From: Antedon mediterranea
Taxonomy: Eukaryota; Echinodermata; Crinoidea; Comatulida; Antedonidae
Reading direction: 5' to 3'
Assembly: GCF_964355755.1 (NCBI RefSeq)
Contig: NC_092673.1
Location: forward strand, 21,145,001 to 21,209,000
Length of the DNA stretch: 64,000 bases
Shown in pieces: positions 1 through 11,500 of this stretch (its first letter is position 1; each line of letters begins with the position of its first letter). The notes beneath the pieces were generated by a model, which was not told the origin of the DNA, made no database searches, and saw only the letters and a list, made by a program, of their open reading frames with translations. A program made the position numbers and the translations under genes.

Positions 1-59
1 ATTGTAAAATGCACGAATAGTCCTAGAGTTAAACCTAGTCTAAGGGAATGTCCCACAGA

Positions 60-540
60 GATCCATTTAAGTCACCTCATCGTAAAGTCGCCTATCCAAA
101 GTCCTGTTCCAAAGTCCCGGAACAGTTTCTCCATCGCAAAGTCGCCCCATATAATGTAGCCCCATTCAAAGTCGCCTCATACAATGTCGTCCCATACAAA
201 GTCTCCCCATACAAAGTCACCCCGGAACAGTTGCCCATCGCAATGTTGCCCCCATGTTGCGGCCACACGGAGTAATTATGGTGGGGCATGGGAGAGTTGC
301 CAAGCAGCCAAGGTAGTGGTGCTACCAGAGACTACACGACAGGGCTCCCCATTTATCCCTCTAGTAATAATAGTCGGCCTCTATCTACTACTACTAGAGT
401 ACACGTTCTGTGTTATTATATATCCTGTTTAAATTCCGCAAGAATTTCATTGCGCAAATCCATACGCATAACACTTGACTTTGCGATGGGGCGACTTGAT
501 GAAGGGTCGACTTTGCAATGGGGCGACTTGACTAGCAGCC
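60..540. mobile_element. Foldback element with 15-bp subrepeats, 10-bp target duplication
   Basis: The 10-mer GTCCCACAGA lies directly at 50-59 and again at 541-550, as a target-site duplication would. The left part (about 60-250) is a degenerate tandem array of a roughly 15-bp unit like CAAAGTCGCCCCATA. The right end (about 476-535) carries the same motif inverted (GACTTTGCAATGGGGCGACT). Subrepeat-built inverted ends plus a 9-10-bp duplication fit a non-autonomous MULE or foldback element (inference). The small open frames inside are repeat translations, not genes. Confidence 0.55.
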
Positions 541-550
541 GTCCCACAGA

Positions 551-3000
551 CAGTCTAGAGCCTAGGCCAGCATAGGCCTAGGCCTAGCCTAGCTAGTTTA
601 GTACTTCCTAGCTAGGCCTAGTAGGCCTCCCTAGTAGTGTAGGCCTAGGCCTAGGCTAGTTGTAAATAGAAAAGGCTGTAGGCCTACTTATACTTAACTT
701 ACGACTACGAAATAATGAGTGGTATGAGACGCTGTTTTGAAGTTGGCCTACCTAGGCTAGCCTAGGTATCGATTTTTATTATTTTTTGTCATGTTTTGTC
801 TACTCGTCGACTCGTTTAGGACAGGTTGTAATTAATTAGTCTGCTGCCACCAATTGTTATATTTTTTAATTTATTGAGGTCATTTGCATATGTTCAGCCA
901 GGTGTGCTGACAGTGCTGGCCTTTTGCTCGACCCTTTGTCTTTTGTTAAGTGTTAAAGCTATATGCTGAGTAGTGAAATAAGATTTTTATGTGTGGGAGG
1001 CACAACATTGGTAATGGTAAGATGTTATGAAATATACTTTTGTACTACTTGTACTAATACTAGGCCAGGCCCTTTATGCATGTGAATATTATAAGTTAGA
1101 CTTGACGTGGTGTTAGGCTTTATTTACCTGTGTTGTCCGTAGGCATCCCCGCTGTAAACTTCAGTAGTGATAAAATTGTTTGCTTCCCATACTAATCTGT
1201 ATTTTGATCATAAATATGTACCTGAGCATGAAAGATTTAGCTTTCTCACGTTTACGACTTATATCGCATAACCTTATTAGAATAAAAACTGGGGAGGTGG
1301 TCTTGCATGCCACCCGATGAATGTCTTTTTAAATGAGACGAAGTGCTGCATGCAGACTGAGCTATACGCATTATGTGAATGCCCATTTACTGTGCACAAA
1401 CGGGAAACTTATAATTTACATTGCCATAGCCTTGTGTTTTTATTTTCTATTGAACCTTTATTACTGTCAAAATTTGTTTTTGAAGTTCTTAAAGTTAGTG
1501 AAGATATTATTTAAGTTTGTTATTGCTATTTTCATGCTTGTATCGCCTACTATTTGTATGCCATGTTGGACACTGTTATCCCCAATAAAGAATAAATAAA
1601 TAAATAAATAATAAAATAAAATAGAAAATAGATATACTTCTACCATCTTCATTTTGGTCCTTCACAGTTGGTGAGTTTTTATTTTCTTTATACAGTATAT
1701 TTGTTTGTAACATGACTGACCAATGCTTTATTCAATAAATATTAATAATAATAACTTGTTTTTTCATTTTGTTCAAAGTTGTTTCGGAGATGGAGGTTTC
1801 CATGGATCTATCTACTAACTGAAAGTGAATGATCGAGTCAAAGTTGGCCAGTCTTTATTAGCTATATATTTGTTTGTAACCAATGCTTTAGTTAGTATTA
1901 TAATAATCAATTATTAATTTTGTTCTTTTGTTAAATGTTGTTTCGGAGATTGGTTTTCCATTCCATTTGGTGGCAGCACTCTATTAAAGGACCCTGGAAG
2001 TAGAAAGTTGTGGTATGTCGTCCACACCTGTGTGCAATTCAGCCCAGTAGGCTTCAAGTCGCAGGTTATACCGCGTACCCGCCATTACATATTTGCTTGT
2101 AATATCTGACCCATATTTTATATTATATTTATATTATTTATACTCAAATAATATTAATCAATTTTGTTTTCTTTTGGTTCAATGTTGTTTTGGAGTGAAT
2201 GTTTTGTTGCCATGGATCTATCAACTCTAAATTAAGTATTCTTTGGTACATGGATGGTGAAGGAATATGGGGACAATAATGCTGGTAAGTCTGAAAGGTG
2301 AAATTGGGGTTTTTTTCATATTTATTTTCTATCGCTATTTGAAACCTGTAACCTTTTCAACATAAGCATAATTGCAAACTGATTTGAAATTATTCTTTTT
2401 TTCTTACAGGAATGAAACTGATTTTTGTTTTTTTCGGCAGTAATTGCAACATTGGAAGAAAGGGTAATATTACAGATGAAAATTTGTTTTCAACCACACT
2501 TAAGGCTCCATTTTGAGTCAGAGTTTATTGGTTATGATTATTCTTATTTGATAAGGCGAATGAAAATAAACTACTGCGTGAGTATCTATCTCTAGGCTAT
2601 GGTAGTTGTAAAAAACATGTTAAAATTTTATTCTAAAAACAAGCATTAACTAATGTTCTCATTGAGCATGCATCGGGTTTGGGTAGCAAGCAACTACTTA
2701 AACTAAACACTTTTTATTATTCTGCCCTCTATTGTAAAATTGTTTTTTTAAGTGTGATAGGCTTTTGTCCAGATGACATTAGGCCTACTCACAAATGTTT
2801 GTTTTCATTGCTGACTAGTGTGCTGAGAATCTGAAACAAGGCCTGTGTTAGTTTGTGAGGTTAGTGAGTGGACCTAATCAATGACAACAGATTGTGATGT
2901 ATTAGTTTTTTTATTATGTATACTAATATTTTAGTAGCATATTTACTTTTAGAAAATTGAAGTTTACATAATTATAACGACCAATGTTAGATGTATGTAT
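551..3000. other. Upstream non-coding DNA with AGGCCTA/CCTAGG cluster
   Basis: Bases 551-745 are dense in overlapping palindromes AGGCCTA and CCTAGG. No convincing gene is visible. A sequence at 2263-2284 opening with ATG and followed by gtaagt could be a 5' exon, but its phase does not fit the first coding exon of the downstream gene. Promoter and 5' UTR exons of that gene may lie here unseen. Confidence 0.4.
1540..1625 (+). mobile_element. LINE-like 3' tail
   Basis: A stretch containing AATAAAG followed by an (AATA)n/(AAATA)n simple-sequence tail looks like the 3' end of a non-LTR retrotransposon. No reverse-transcriptase frame precedes it. Assignment rests only on the tail structure. Confidence 0.3.
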
Positions 3001-4057
3001 GACCCCATTTACACTTCATCGACGATTTCTTAGCCGGCCCGACGCCGGCTTTCTTTTTAGCCCGCAATGTGTTACACTTACCCAAAAAGCCGGCCTCGGG
3101 CCCCTACTATTGTGTTTACACTTGCTCTCGCGGAAGAGTGCTCGATGATACGATTTTGCTACATTCACATCATATCCGCTCATGTGCGCTCACCAACCGT
3201 CTTAAAAAGTTAATATTAAACGTTGTTGATCTACACTAGGCCTAGGCCTACCGAAATTTAGCAAAAAAGAATCAAATAACGGTATTTAATATGAATCAAA
3301 ACAATTGTATTATTGCTTTACTACTAATGTTTGCGTCTCGTTTTCTGAAGAATAGTAGTAGATCAATACGCCTTTTTCGCGAAACGGAAGACATTTTCGA
3401 TCGATGACAAACAATGCCGTGCAACAAAGCGTAACCAACAGAAATAACATCGCGTTTTCAGCCTATTTTCAGGACAAGTTACTCCATTAATTCGTAACTC
3501 CTCAACGGACAGTCGTATGGACAAAATTTTTACTGTAGAATGTTCTTTAAAGATTAGCCTACATAACTGTGTGTTTGAAAAAAATTAGAAAATTTGTTTT
3601 CACTTCTTAAAGGCCATCGAAAAAAACACCACAGTGTATAAGCATAGGCGCCACATGGGGTCCTGAAATCCCCTGAAAACGCTATGTTATTTCTGTTGGT
3701 TACGCTTCGTTGCACGGCATTGTTTGTCATTGATCGAAGATGTCTTCCGTTTCGTGAAAAAGGCGTATACATCTTCACCAATTTAATTTCAATGAAGAAT
3801 TCCCGTTCATCAGCAATAATTTTCGTAAACTTTAAACTATAGTTGACCCAGAACGTTCATTTTATGACCGCGAGTGTTTACACTATACGAAGTGCCGGCC
3901 CGAAGCCCGCAATTGCCGGCCCGAAGCCTACTCTAGACTAGGCTCAAAATTGAGCCGGCTCGAGGCCGGCTCGGTTGGTACCAGAGTGTTTACACTTGTG
4001 CACTTTTGGCTCGGAGCCGGCCTCGGGCTCGCTAAAGGCTGAAGTGTAAATGGGGTC
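3001..4057. mobile_element. GC-rich-ended foldback DNA transposon, about 1.06 kb
   Basis: The ends are inverted copies of GACCCCATTTACACTTCA (3001-3018 and 4040-4057), with TAT on both outer sides. Subterminal DNA is full of GCCGGC-type motifs (3033-3105, 3895-4025) that contrast with the AT-rich surroundings. A second internal inverted repeat of about 110 bp pairs 3367-3477 with about 3668-3777. There is no transposase frame, so it is non-autonomous. Superfamily unassigned. Confidence 0.65.
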
Positions 4058-4100
4058 TATGTCTGCTGTTGAGAGGGATATGAGTGGTATAATACTAATA

Positions 4101-4583
4101 GGGAGGTTTTGCAACCTTACGATAACGAAAACGGATATGTCATACATTTGTGAAACTTTTGAGCTGATCCCCATTTCATATTCGTAAAGCGTATTCGTGT
4201 TGATGAATATCACCAGTCATATTTGTAACTACAAAACGAGTATAGTTTTTGATCTATTTTGATCCATGATTATAATATAATTATAGATTTATTGAAAGTA
4301 ATTTACTAAAGTAATTTACTAAAATGCCAGGTCAATTTTGATAAATAGCAGTTTTTAAAGTCCTCACTCGCTTTGATGTTATGCTAGGCCTAGGCAGCCA
4401 AGCACCAAGCAACACGTACCTGCTGCTGCGCTTAAATTTACCGCAGTCTTATTTTGGACGGTGCCCTCAATATAATTTGTTGCCATGCGAAACACATTTT
4501 TCCTGGCTTACGAAAAACAAATACGTGTGATTGACGTACGTATCCATTTTCGTTATCGTATTCGTAAGATTGCGAAACCTTCC
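4101..4583. mobile_element. MITE, 483 bp, TAATA target duplication
   Basis: The left end, GGGAGGTTTTGCAACCTTAC followed by GATAACGAAAACGGATA, is mirrored at the right end (about 4540-4583). TAATA flanks both sides (4096-4100 and 4584-4588). The internal sequence has no coding capacity. Confidence 0.6.
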
Positions 4584-4933
4584 TAATATTGCACCTGTTT
4601 CTCAATGCTTTTATCTCCATAGGAATATTTATCCTGTATCATAGGCAAATTCTGTAATACGGTATCTTATTGTATCGCATGTGTTATCTGTATCATGGAA
4701 GGTTAGGTAAAGATCTATGATACATTATGCAGGTGTCACATGACAAACATATGATATGCTGTATGACTGTATCAGGAAATTCGCCTATGATACTAGAAAA
4801 TGTAGATAAGTATTTGGCTAGCCAGTAAGACCATAGAGATATTATAGTGAACATATCTATGGTAAGACATACGTCATAACATATGACCCCTTTCTGTGTA
4901 TTCAGATAAAAAAAACATTCATTTTTCAGTTTA

Positions 4934-5563
4934 ATGATGGCTGGGAAAATAAATGAAAAGGTGTCTTCGATTGAGGCTCAAAATTCATCATTAAAAAGAA
5001 ATTTAGAAGAAATGCGAATTCATATTGGACAACTAAATCAGCAGCTTGAACAAGAACAGAATGCAGTTAAGCAGTTACGACGCGAAAAGGCTTTAGAAAT
5101 TAAACAAGTAAAAGAGCATGAGGAACAAACCTCCAAAGTAACTATTAATGATTTAAAAGCCAAACTGCTCAATGACAAGGAGAAAGAGTTAGCTAACCAG
5201 AGGGAACAGTTAAACAGACAGCACAACACGGAAATTAATCGGATTTCTCGCGTAAATGATGAAGCATTCAAGAAATATCAATTAAAATCCCAAAAGGAAA
5301 AAGAGGAGGAGTTTTCAAGAAAGAAACATGAATTGTTAGCAGACTTAAAGTTGAATATAACAAGATCATTTAAAGCTGAGAAAGCAAAGCTTCTTCAAGA
5401 GATTGATGATCTAAAGAAAAGTAAAAAGCATTTGGATGAAGAGTTGAATCTGTTGGTAATTTCAGACAGACAGAAAGCAACAGATATTAGACGCTCTTAT
5501 GAAGAACATTTGCGAGAACTTGATCAGATCAGAAAGGAAGCCAAGACAGACATGAGAAGATTG
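4934..5563 (+). CDS. Exon 1 (residues 1-210), JAKMIP-like N-terminus
   Basis: First coding exon. An acceptor-like tttttcag ends at 4929, so a non-coding 5' exon probably exists upstream. It encodes a charged coiled coil including NDLKAKLLNDKEKEL and DIRRSYEEHLRELDQIRKEA, which resemble JAKMIP in order and spacing. Donor is ttg|gtatgt, phase 0. The open frame continues into the intron but becomes non-coding repeat. Confidence 0.85.
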
Positions 5564-8500
5564 GTATGTATCTTGTTAACTAAATTGGTAATTCGATTTA
5601 TACAGTCTCAACTCTCCCAATACCGGACACCTTTGGACTGAACAAATATGATTTTCCAGACAGTATTGGGAAAATTTCTGGTTTTCAGGGGGTCCGTTAT
5701 TGGGAGAGTTGACTGTACACATTTCAAAACTCTTATTTTTAAGGCATTTCGATTAGTACGTTTAGAGCCTTTTAAAAATTCTAGATTTGCTTACAAATTC
5801 TAGAGGAGGAGAAGCCCCTCTTAAAAACAGCTGCACTACAGCAGTACAGCTGACTTGAAGAGGCCCTCTTAAAAACAATACAAAGAAAATACAGACAAAA
5901 TTCAAACGTACAAGAAGATTTCATAAAGTCAAAATTCTTAAACAGATAAAAAAAAGATTGTACAAAAATTAGAAAAATGTTAAAATTCATTTTTTCTTTT
6001 AGGGTGCTTGCCCAAGTCCTTTTTTTAAAGCATTTTAAACAGTCTATTTCGTGCTTAGGTTACTTATAAACCGACAATAGCCGGTGCTCTCCAGACGGCT
6101 ATAATTTGGGAGAGTTGACTCATATCGTTTTGTATGAGCACCATTTAAGTTTCATTTTTTATCTAAACAAAATATGGTATGTTTCATAAAAATGTAGCTT
6201 TTAACATAACATGCTGTTCAAAAAGAATCATTTAAAATTCATATAACATGTGTCTGAAATCACTGTCATCAAAGCTTTGCTATTTTTGGAGGTAGGCATT
6301 CAGAATTCATTGATTTTATGGTATGAAAATCACCAGAGTGGATTGAAATACATTGTCAAAATTGATTTTTAATTCCATAACAATTGATCATGTATTGATC
6401 TTATGCCGTATTAGGCTGCTAAAGTTCTAAGCATTATGGGTTGAAATGATTTCCAATGCAACCCATTGTCAAGAAATTCCAATAGTCAAGTCCAGCTCTA
6501 GTATGTGGAGGAATAAAGGGTCTTCTGCTGCATAGCGCTGAGTAAACTGTTTATTTCAAAATAGATTTAAAATATAATTTTTATATCGCCTACATTTCTG
6601 CTCAATTTTTGCTCCAAAAAAACCGTTTTAATCAGTTTTCGGTCGTCTACGGAAATTGTTAGCAGTACCCGGTAAATTTTAATGTTACTGCAGTGTAGTT
6701 GACACAAGGTCAGCAGCTGTTATTTTGTGTTGCAGCTAAAAGTTGCACAGCAAAACCAGGTTAAATGGCGTTCTATTGATTGGGTGTTTTTTTTAAACCG
6801 TTATTTTCAGGCTGCCGTTTAACTGGTTATTGAAAATTGGAGTTAATTATTCACACAGTTATTAACCAGATTTTTGCTGTAGAAACACGACTTAAGTCAC
6901 TGATTTTAATACTTGATTTGTCCATCAAAGGTTCCACTAAAGTTTAATATAATAGTATAAAACTCTGTTCATCTTTAAGAATGAATAACATACATAATTA
7001 TAGGCACTATTTTTTAGACCACATCATCTTTTTTTTTTCTTAATAAAACAATTTCATTATAGAATCCTAGCTGTACAAAGTCATAAATCATTTTTTGTTA
7101 CAAATACCAGTTAACCCTTTGACCTTATAGCCAACATTTTATGTGTTTGCACTTTAGCTTTACCTTCCTCAGTATACAAGTGGCCTCCCATTGGAATCTT
7201 AGTTTATGGTTGTCATAGCAATGTGTAAACAGGTTAAGAACTACCCACCTTTTCTGCTAAAAGGATTAACTTAGCAGTTCACTCAGGCATATCAAAGTAA
7301 AACTATGTGTAGCTCATTACTGAACAATTGTGATATTAAGGTCGACATCAATATTTTTATTTGCGAAGTATTAAAGTACACAAATATTGATAAATTATTC
7401 ACTTAGCTAGACCTATCCAATAGTGATTAATGTTTAGGGTAATTTAATGCCATCAATTAGTAAAAAATAAAACAATAGCTTTTTTTAAACCAAATAGTTA
7501 AAATGACACCTTATTATGATTAAACAATAAGCCTCCCTTAACAATGCATCTGTTCAATTTATTCGCCTTTAAAACGAGAAAAGTTGCTGTATTGATTTAG
7601 CATTGTTTCCCAGCAAAGGATTGACAAGAGGGATTAACCTGGGTTTTAGTACTGACCCTATCTTCACTGCACACAGCGCAATTTCATTGGATAACACACT
7701 TGCATAAGTAGCATACAATAGGTCTCAGTTCATTCTTACTGTTCATACCTATCAATGTCTACTTAAAAGTGACTTAAGCAAGATGTACAGTAGGAAATAA
7801 TTTAGGGTGGATATAAATAATACTTGCATTTTTCAAGAAACATTATGCTGGAAATTGATGACTTGAGTACGGTAATTTGTTTTATTGGGTTTTTTTATAC
7901 CATGCTAGATAATTTTAATTATGTGAGGATTTTTTTCTCAGCAACATTATTTTCTCGATCACTACGTTGGCCATCTGCAACAGGAAAACCTGTCACAAAG
8001 GCGTTGGAATGTACTGTAACAACGTTTGTTAATAGTAAAATTGTGTAATTATCAAGGATCTAGAATATTATGTCAAATAGAATGATCAATTACAGTTGTG
8101 AGGTTTGTTACTATTTTTAATTTGGTACTGCAGTTGTGCATCTATCAGATTATAGTTCAATTGTGTTGCAGTGAGTGAAATTTGTTTTCTGTCCTACTAT
8201 CATAGCCTGTGACTACAGGCGATGATAGGTACTAGTAATATTGCAGTAAATTTAATCAATTCATAAAAATGTATCCTGTAGTGACCAGTTTATCAAGTGT
8301 CTTTATCGCCATGATAGCGTCATATTAGCATAAACCTTTTGTTATCATTTTAATTTATTTACACAAACACTCAAAGCTACACCTAAAGGGCTGTAAAGTT
8401 CACTACCTTTAATGCATCTTGCTCAATCACTAATATTAGCTGTATATGTAGGCCTACAGTAAATGCTGTATATACTATATTAAAAAAACAGAAGAAATAG

Positions 8501-11500
8501 GTACAAAATTCTAAATCCTACAGGTAAAGGGTAAAAATGTATTTATGGTCATAAAGGGAAACTGAGGGGATTTGGATTAGGCCCTCCACAGACCCACGGC
8601 AGCCAGAAGTGCAGGCAGTGTCAACAAGATCAGCATAACGGAAGATCCCTTACTGTTAAAGATGTATTGTCCCCCAAAAACATGAAAAATAAAGATTAAT
8701 AAAATCAGCCTTTGAATAGACTATTTTGTAGCTTTAATAAAGTTAATAATTTCTGTAGACTAGAAAAAAAAACAAATTAATTTTTTTACTTATAAAATTA
8801 CAAAATAAATGGTAAAATTCAACCAAAAACACATTGGCTGGCAGCCAATTTGACTATTTTTTTGCTTTAAATTACCTTTCTTTAGGTAAATACTTTTTTT
8901 TTCCGATCCATTTTTGGTCAAAGTTGATAACTATTTGGTGTTAGGTATTAATTTTTTAGGGGGACAATACATCTTTAATAATGTACCAAGTTCTTTAATG
9001 TGCACTATGTACACACCAACGGCTTTACGTCCCATCCGAAGGACGAGGCAATGAGAGTAAACCATCTTACAGATAAGCTCGAACCCATGCCTATCACATG
9101 CTAGTGCAATCTTATCATTACACCATCACTCTAGAATGGCACTATAAGGGATGTTTAATCAAAGTTGGTTTTAAGTTGCAAGTTTTAATGACAAATTTAT
9201 TCTGTGTTGTAACTTACATGGTAGAAATTACTCTACAGTTTTAAATTACCATCATCGGTTTCAAATTGATTCACTGGCGTTTTATTATTTTTTTCACCTG
9301 ATACATTGAGTATGTCTTGTTTATTTCACTCACTTATTTTTTCAGATCGATGAGTTAAAATCCAAAGATCGAGTGATCGGTGACTTGGAGAAAGAATTAG
9401 GCTATCAATCTAGTTATTCCCAACGACTCCAACTAGAAAAGGATTCTCTCGGAAGCTTACTCAATCTAACAAAGATGGCAGAATCATGGGAAAAGCGGTC
9501 GCCCAGAGCAGCAATGAAGAAAAGCCGTAGCCTTGATCTAGATAATCTAGTAAGTTAAAACATTTAATTAATTGAAGATTATTATTTATTTCAACTAAGG
9601 CGAATAATATCACAAGTCACAAGGTTTAAATCTCTGCACAGGGAAGGCTCACTGAAATTCAAATATTTAGTTTAAATAGAATTTAGGTTCTAATAATGAA
9701 GCAAATGTTTAGCAATACTTGTACAAGAATATGCCAATGCTCAAGGTATATATATTCACTTTTATTATAATAATCTACATAAAATAAATTACATATCGTG
9801 GCCAGAGGCCAAATTGTAAGTAAATTTTACAAAAATATACAAATATAAAAGTCTCAAAAGAATTACAAGAAACTTAAATTTGATGATACATCTTTGGTTT
9901 TACAAAAGAGGATATCATTTCTCGGACTATTGAAATTGTTAACCACAAAACTATAACAGTGTTAATATTATTAGAAATGCCCTTTACACAATTTGTAGAT
10001 TGATTATCATGAAAAGAATGTAATTGTTTACTTACAGATATTGATTTAAAACTCAATGTTTGCCCCGCAGGCCTAATATTGTTTTGTATTGCCATTGGAA
10101 TTCTACTGTAAACTACTGCAACTAAAACCTACCCTATAGAATTAAATAGAATATATCGCTCTTAATCATTTCCAAACAGGGAGGTGCCGCATTTACGGGG
10201 TATATTTCCAAGGATTTGGTAGCACAAGCGTGGGAAATGACGTGGTGAAATTAGTAGTGAAGTCCCCCGGCCCGTTCCTTTGTCAAATGATGGCACAATT
10301 TATCGCAAAATTTGAGCAGGGATTTTCTGAGCTATACTGGATGCTAAGCCATCTCTAAAGGGATCCTAATCAATGAAAACTAGCCACCTATGTTATCCCA
10401 AAACCTGTCATGAACGGTTCCTTTTTTGCCGAGAACCAGTACAAATATTTGTATACAAGTGATCCACCAGGATGCCTTATTATACAGTCATAGCATTGCT
10501 GTATGAGTATGAGAAATCATTTTGTACATTCAAATTAACAGTCTATCATAGGTAGCTGCAAATTTGTTATTAATTCCCAGTCTATAGTTGTATCCTTTTT
10601 ATTATTCTTGAGTCTGCACCTGCTATTTGCAACCTAGACCTGCTATTTGCAGCCTAGACCTGCTATTTGCAGCCTAGACCTGCTATTTGCAGCCTACACC
10701 TGCTATTTGCAGCCTAGACCTGCTATTTGCAGCCTAGACCTGCTATTTGCAGTCTACACCTGCTATTTGCAGCCTAGACCTGCTATTTGCAGTCTACACC
10801 TGCTATTTGCAGCCTAGACCTGCTATTTGCAGCCTAGACCTGCTATTTGCAGCCTAGACCTGCTATTTGCAGCCTAGACCTGCTATTTGCAGCCTAGACC
10901 TGCTATTTGCAGCCTAGACCTGCTATTTGCAGTCTACACCTGCTATTTGCAGCCTAGACCTGCTATTTGCAGCCTAGACCTGCTATTTGCAGCCTAGACC
11001 TGCTATTTTCAGCCTAGAATATGATGCGAATGTGACACTTATGTGACATTATTAAAGCGTTCACATTGCAACTAAATTGTTGAAAACATAATTATCAACA
11101 TTTAATTTATATGATAAGTATACATATATGTGTTTATTTTCATAGACTAATGAAGACTCGGATAAAGAAAGACGCTTGCAGCTGAGACTCACAGAATTAA
11201 ACAATACAGTACGGAGGCTAGAAGATAGAAATAAACAGTTAATGGAAGGAAAGAGTATGGAAAGCCAACTTGAACAAAATCCAGAGAAAAATAAAGTGTT
11301 AAGCAAACGGTTAAATGATATGGAACAATCTAATAAAAGACTGGAGGAAAAGAGCAGGCTTTTGGAATTGGAAAATAAACGATTGGTAAGTTATTAATCA
11401 AATATAGATTTATTTATTTGAGGAAATTATTTTCAAAATGTTGTTAATTTATATTAATGATAATTATAAATATATTTCTATAAAGCGTACACTAAAGGAC

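Noticed and set aside
48-575. Overlapping open frames of 65-95 codons near the window start
   Set aside because: They translate the 15-bp subrepeats and inverted copies of the foldback element.
1317-1599. Two overlapping 65-88-codon frames
   Set aside because: No recognisable protein; they run into an AATAAA-rich retroposon-like tail.
2263-2284. Upstream coding exon opening with ATG before gtaagt
   Set aside because: Its phase-1 end would put exon 1 out of frame; could only be 5' UTR and has no other support.
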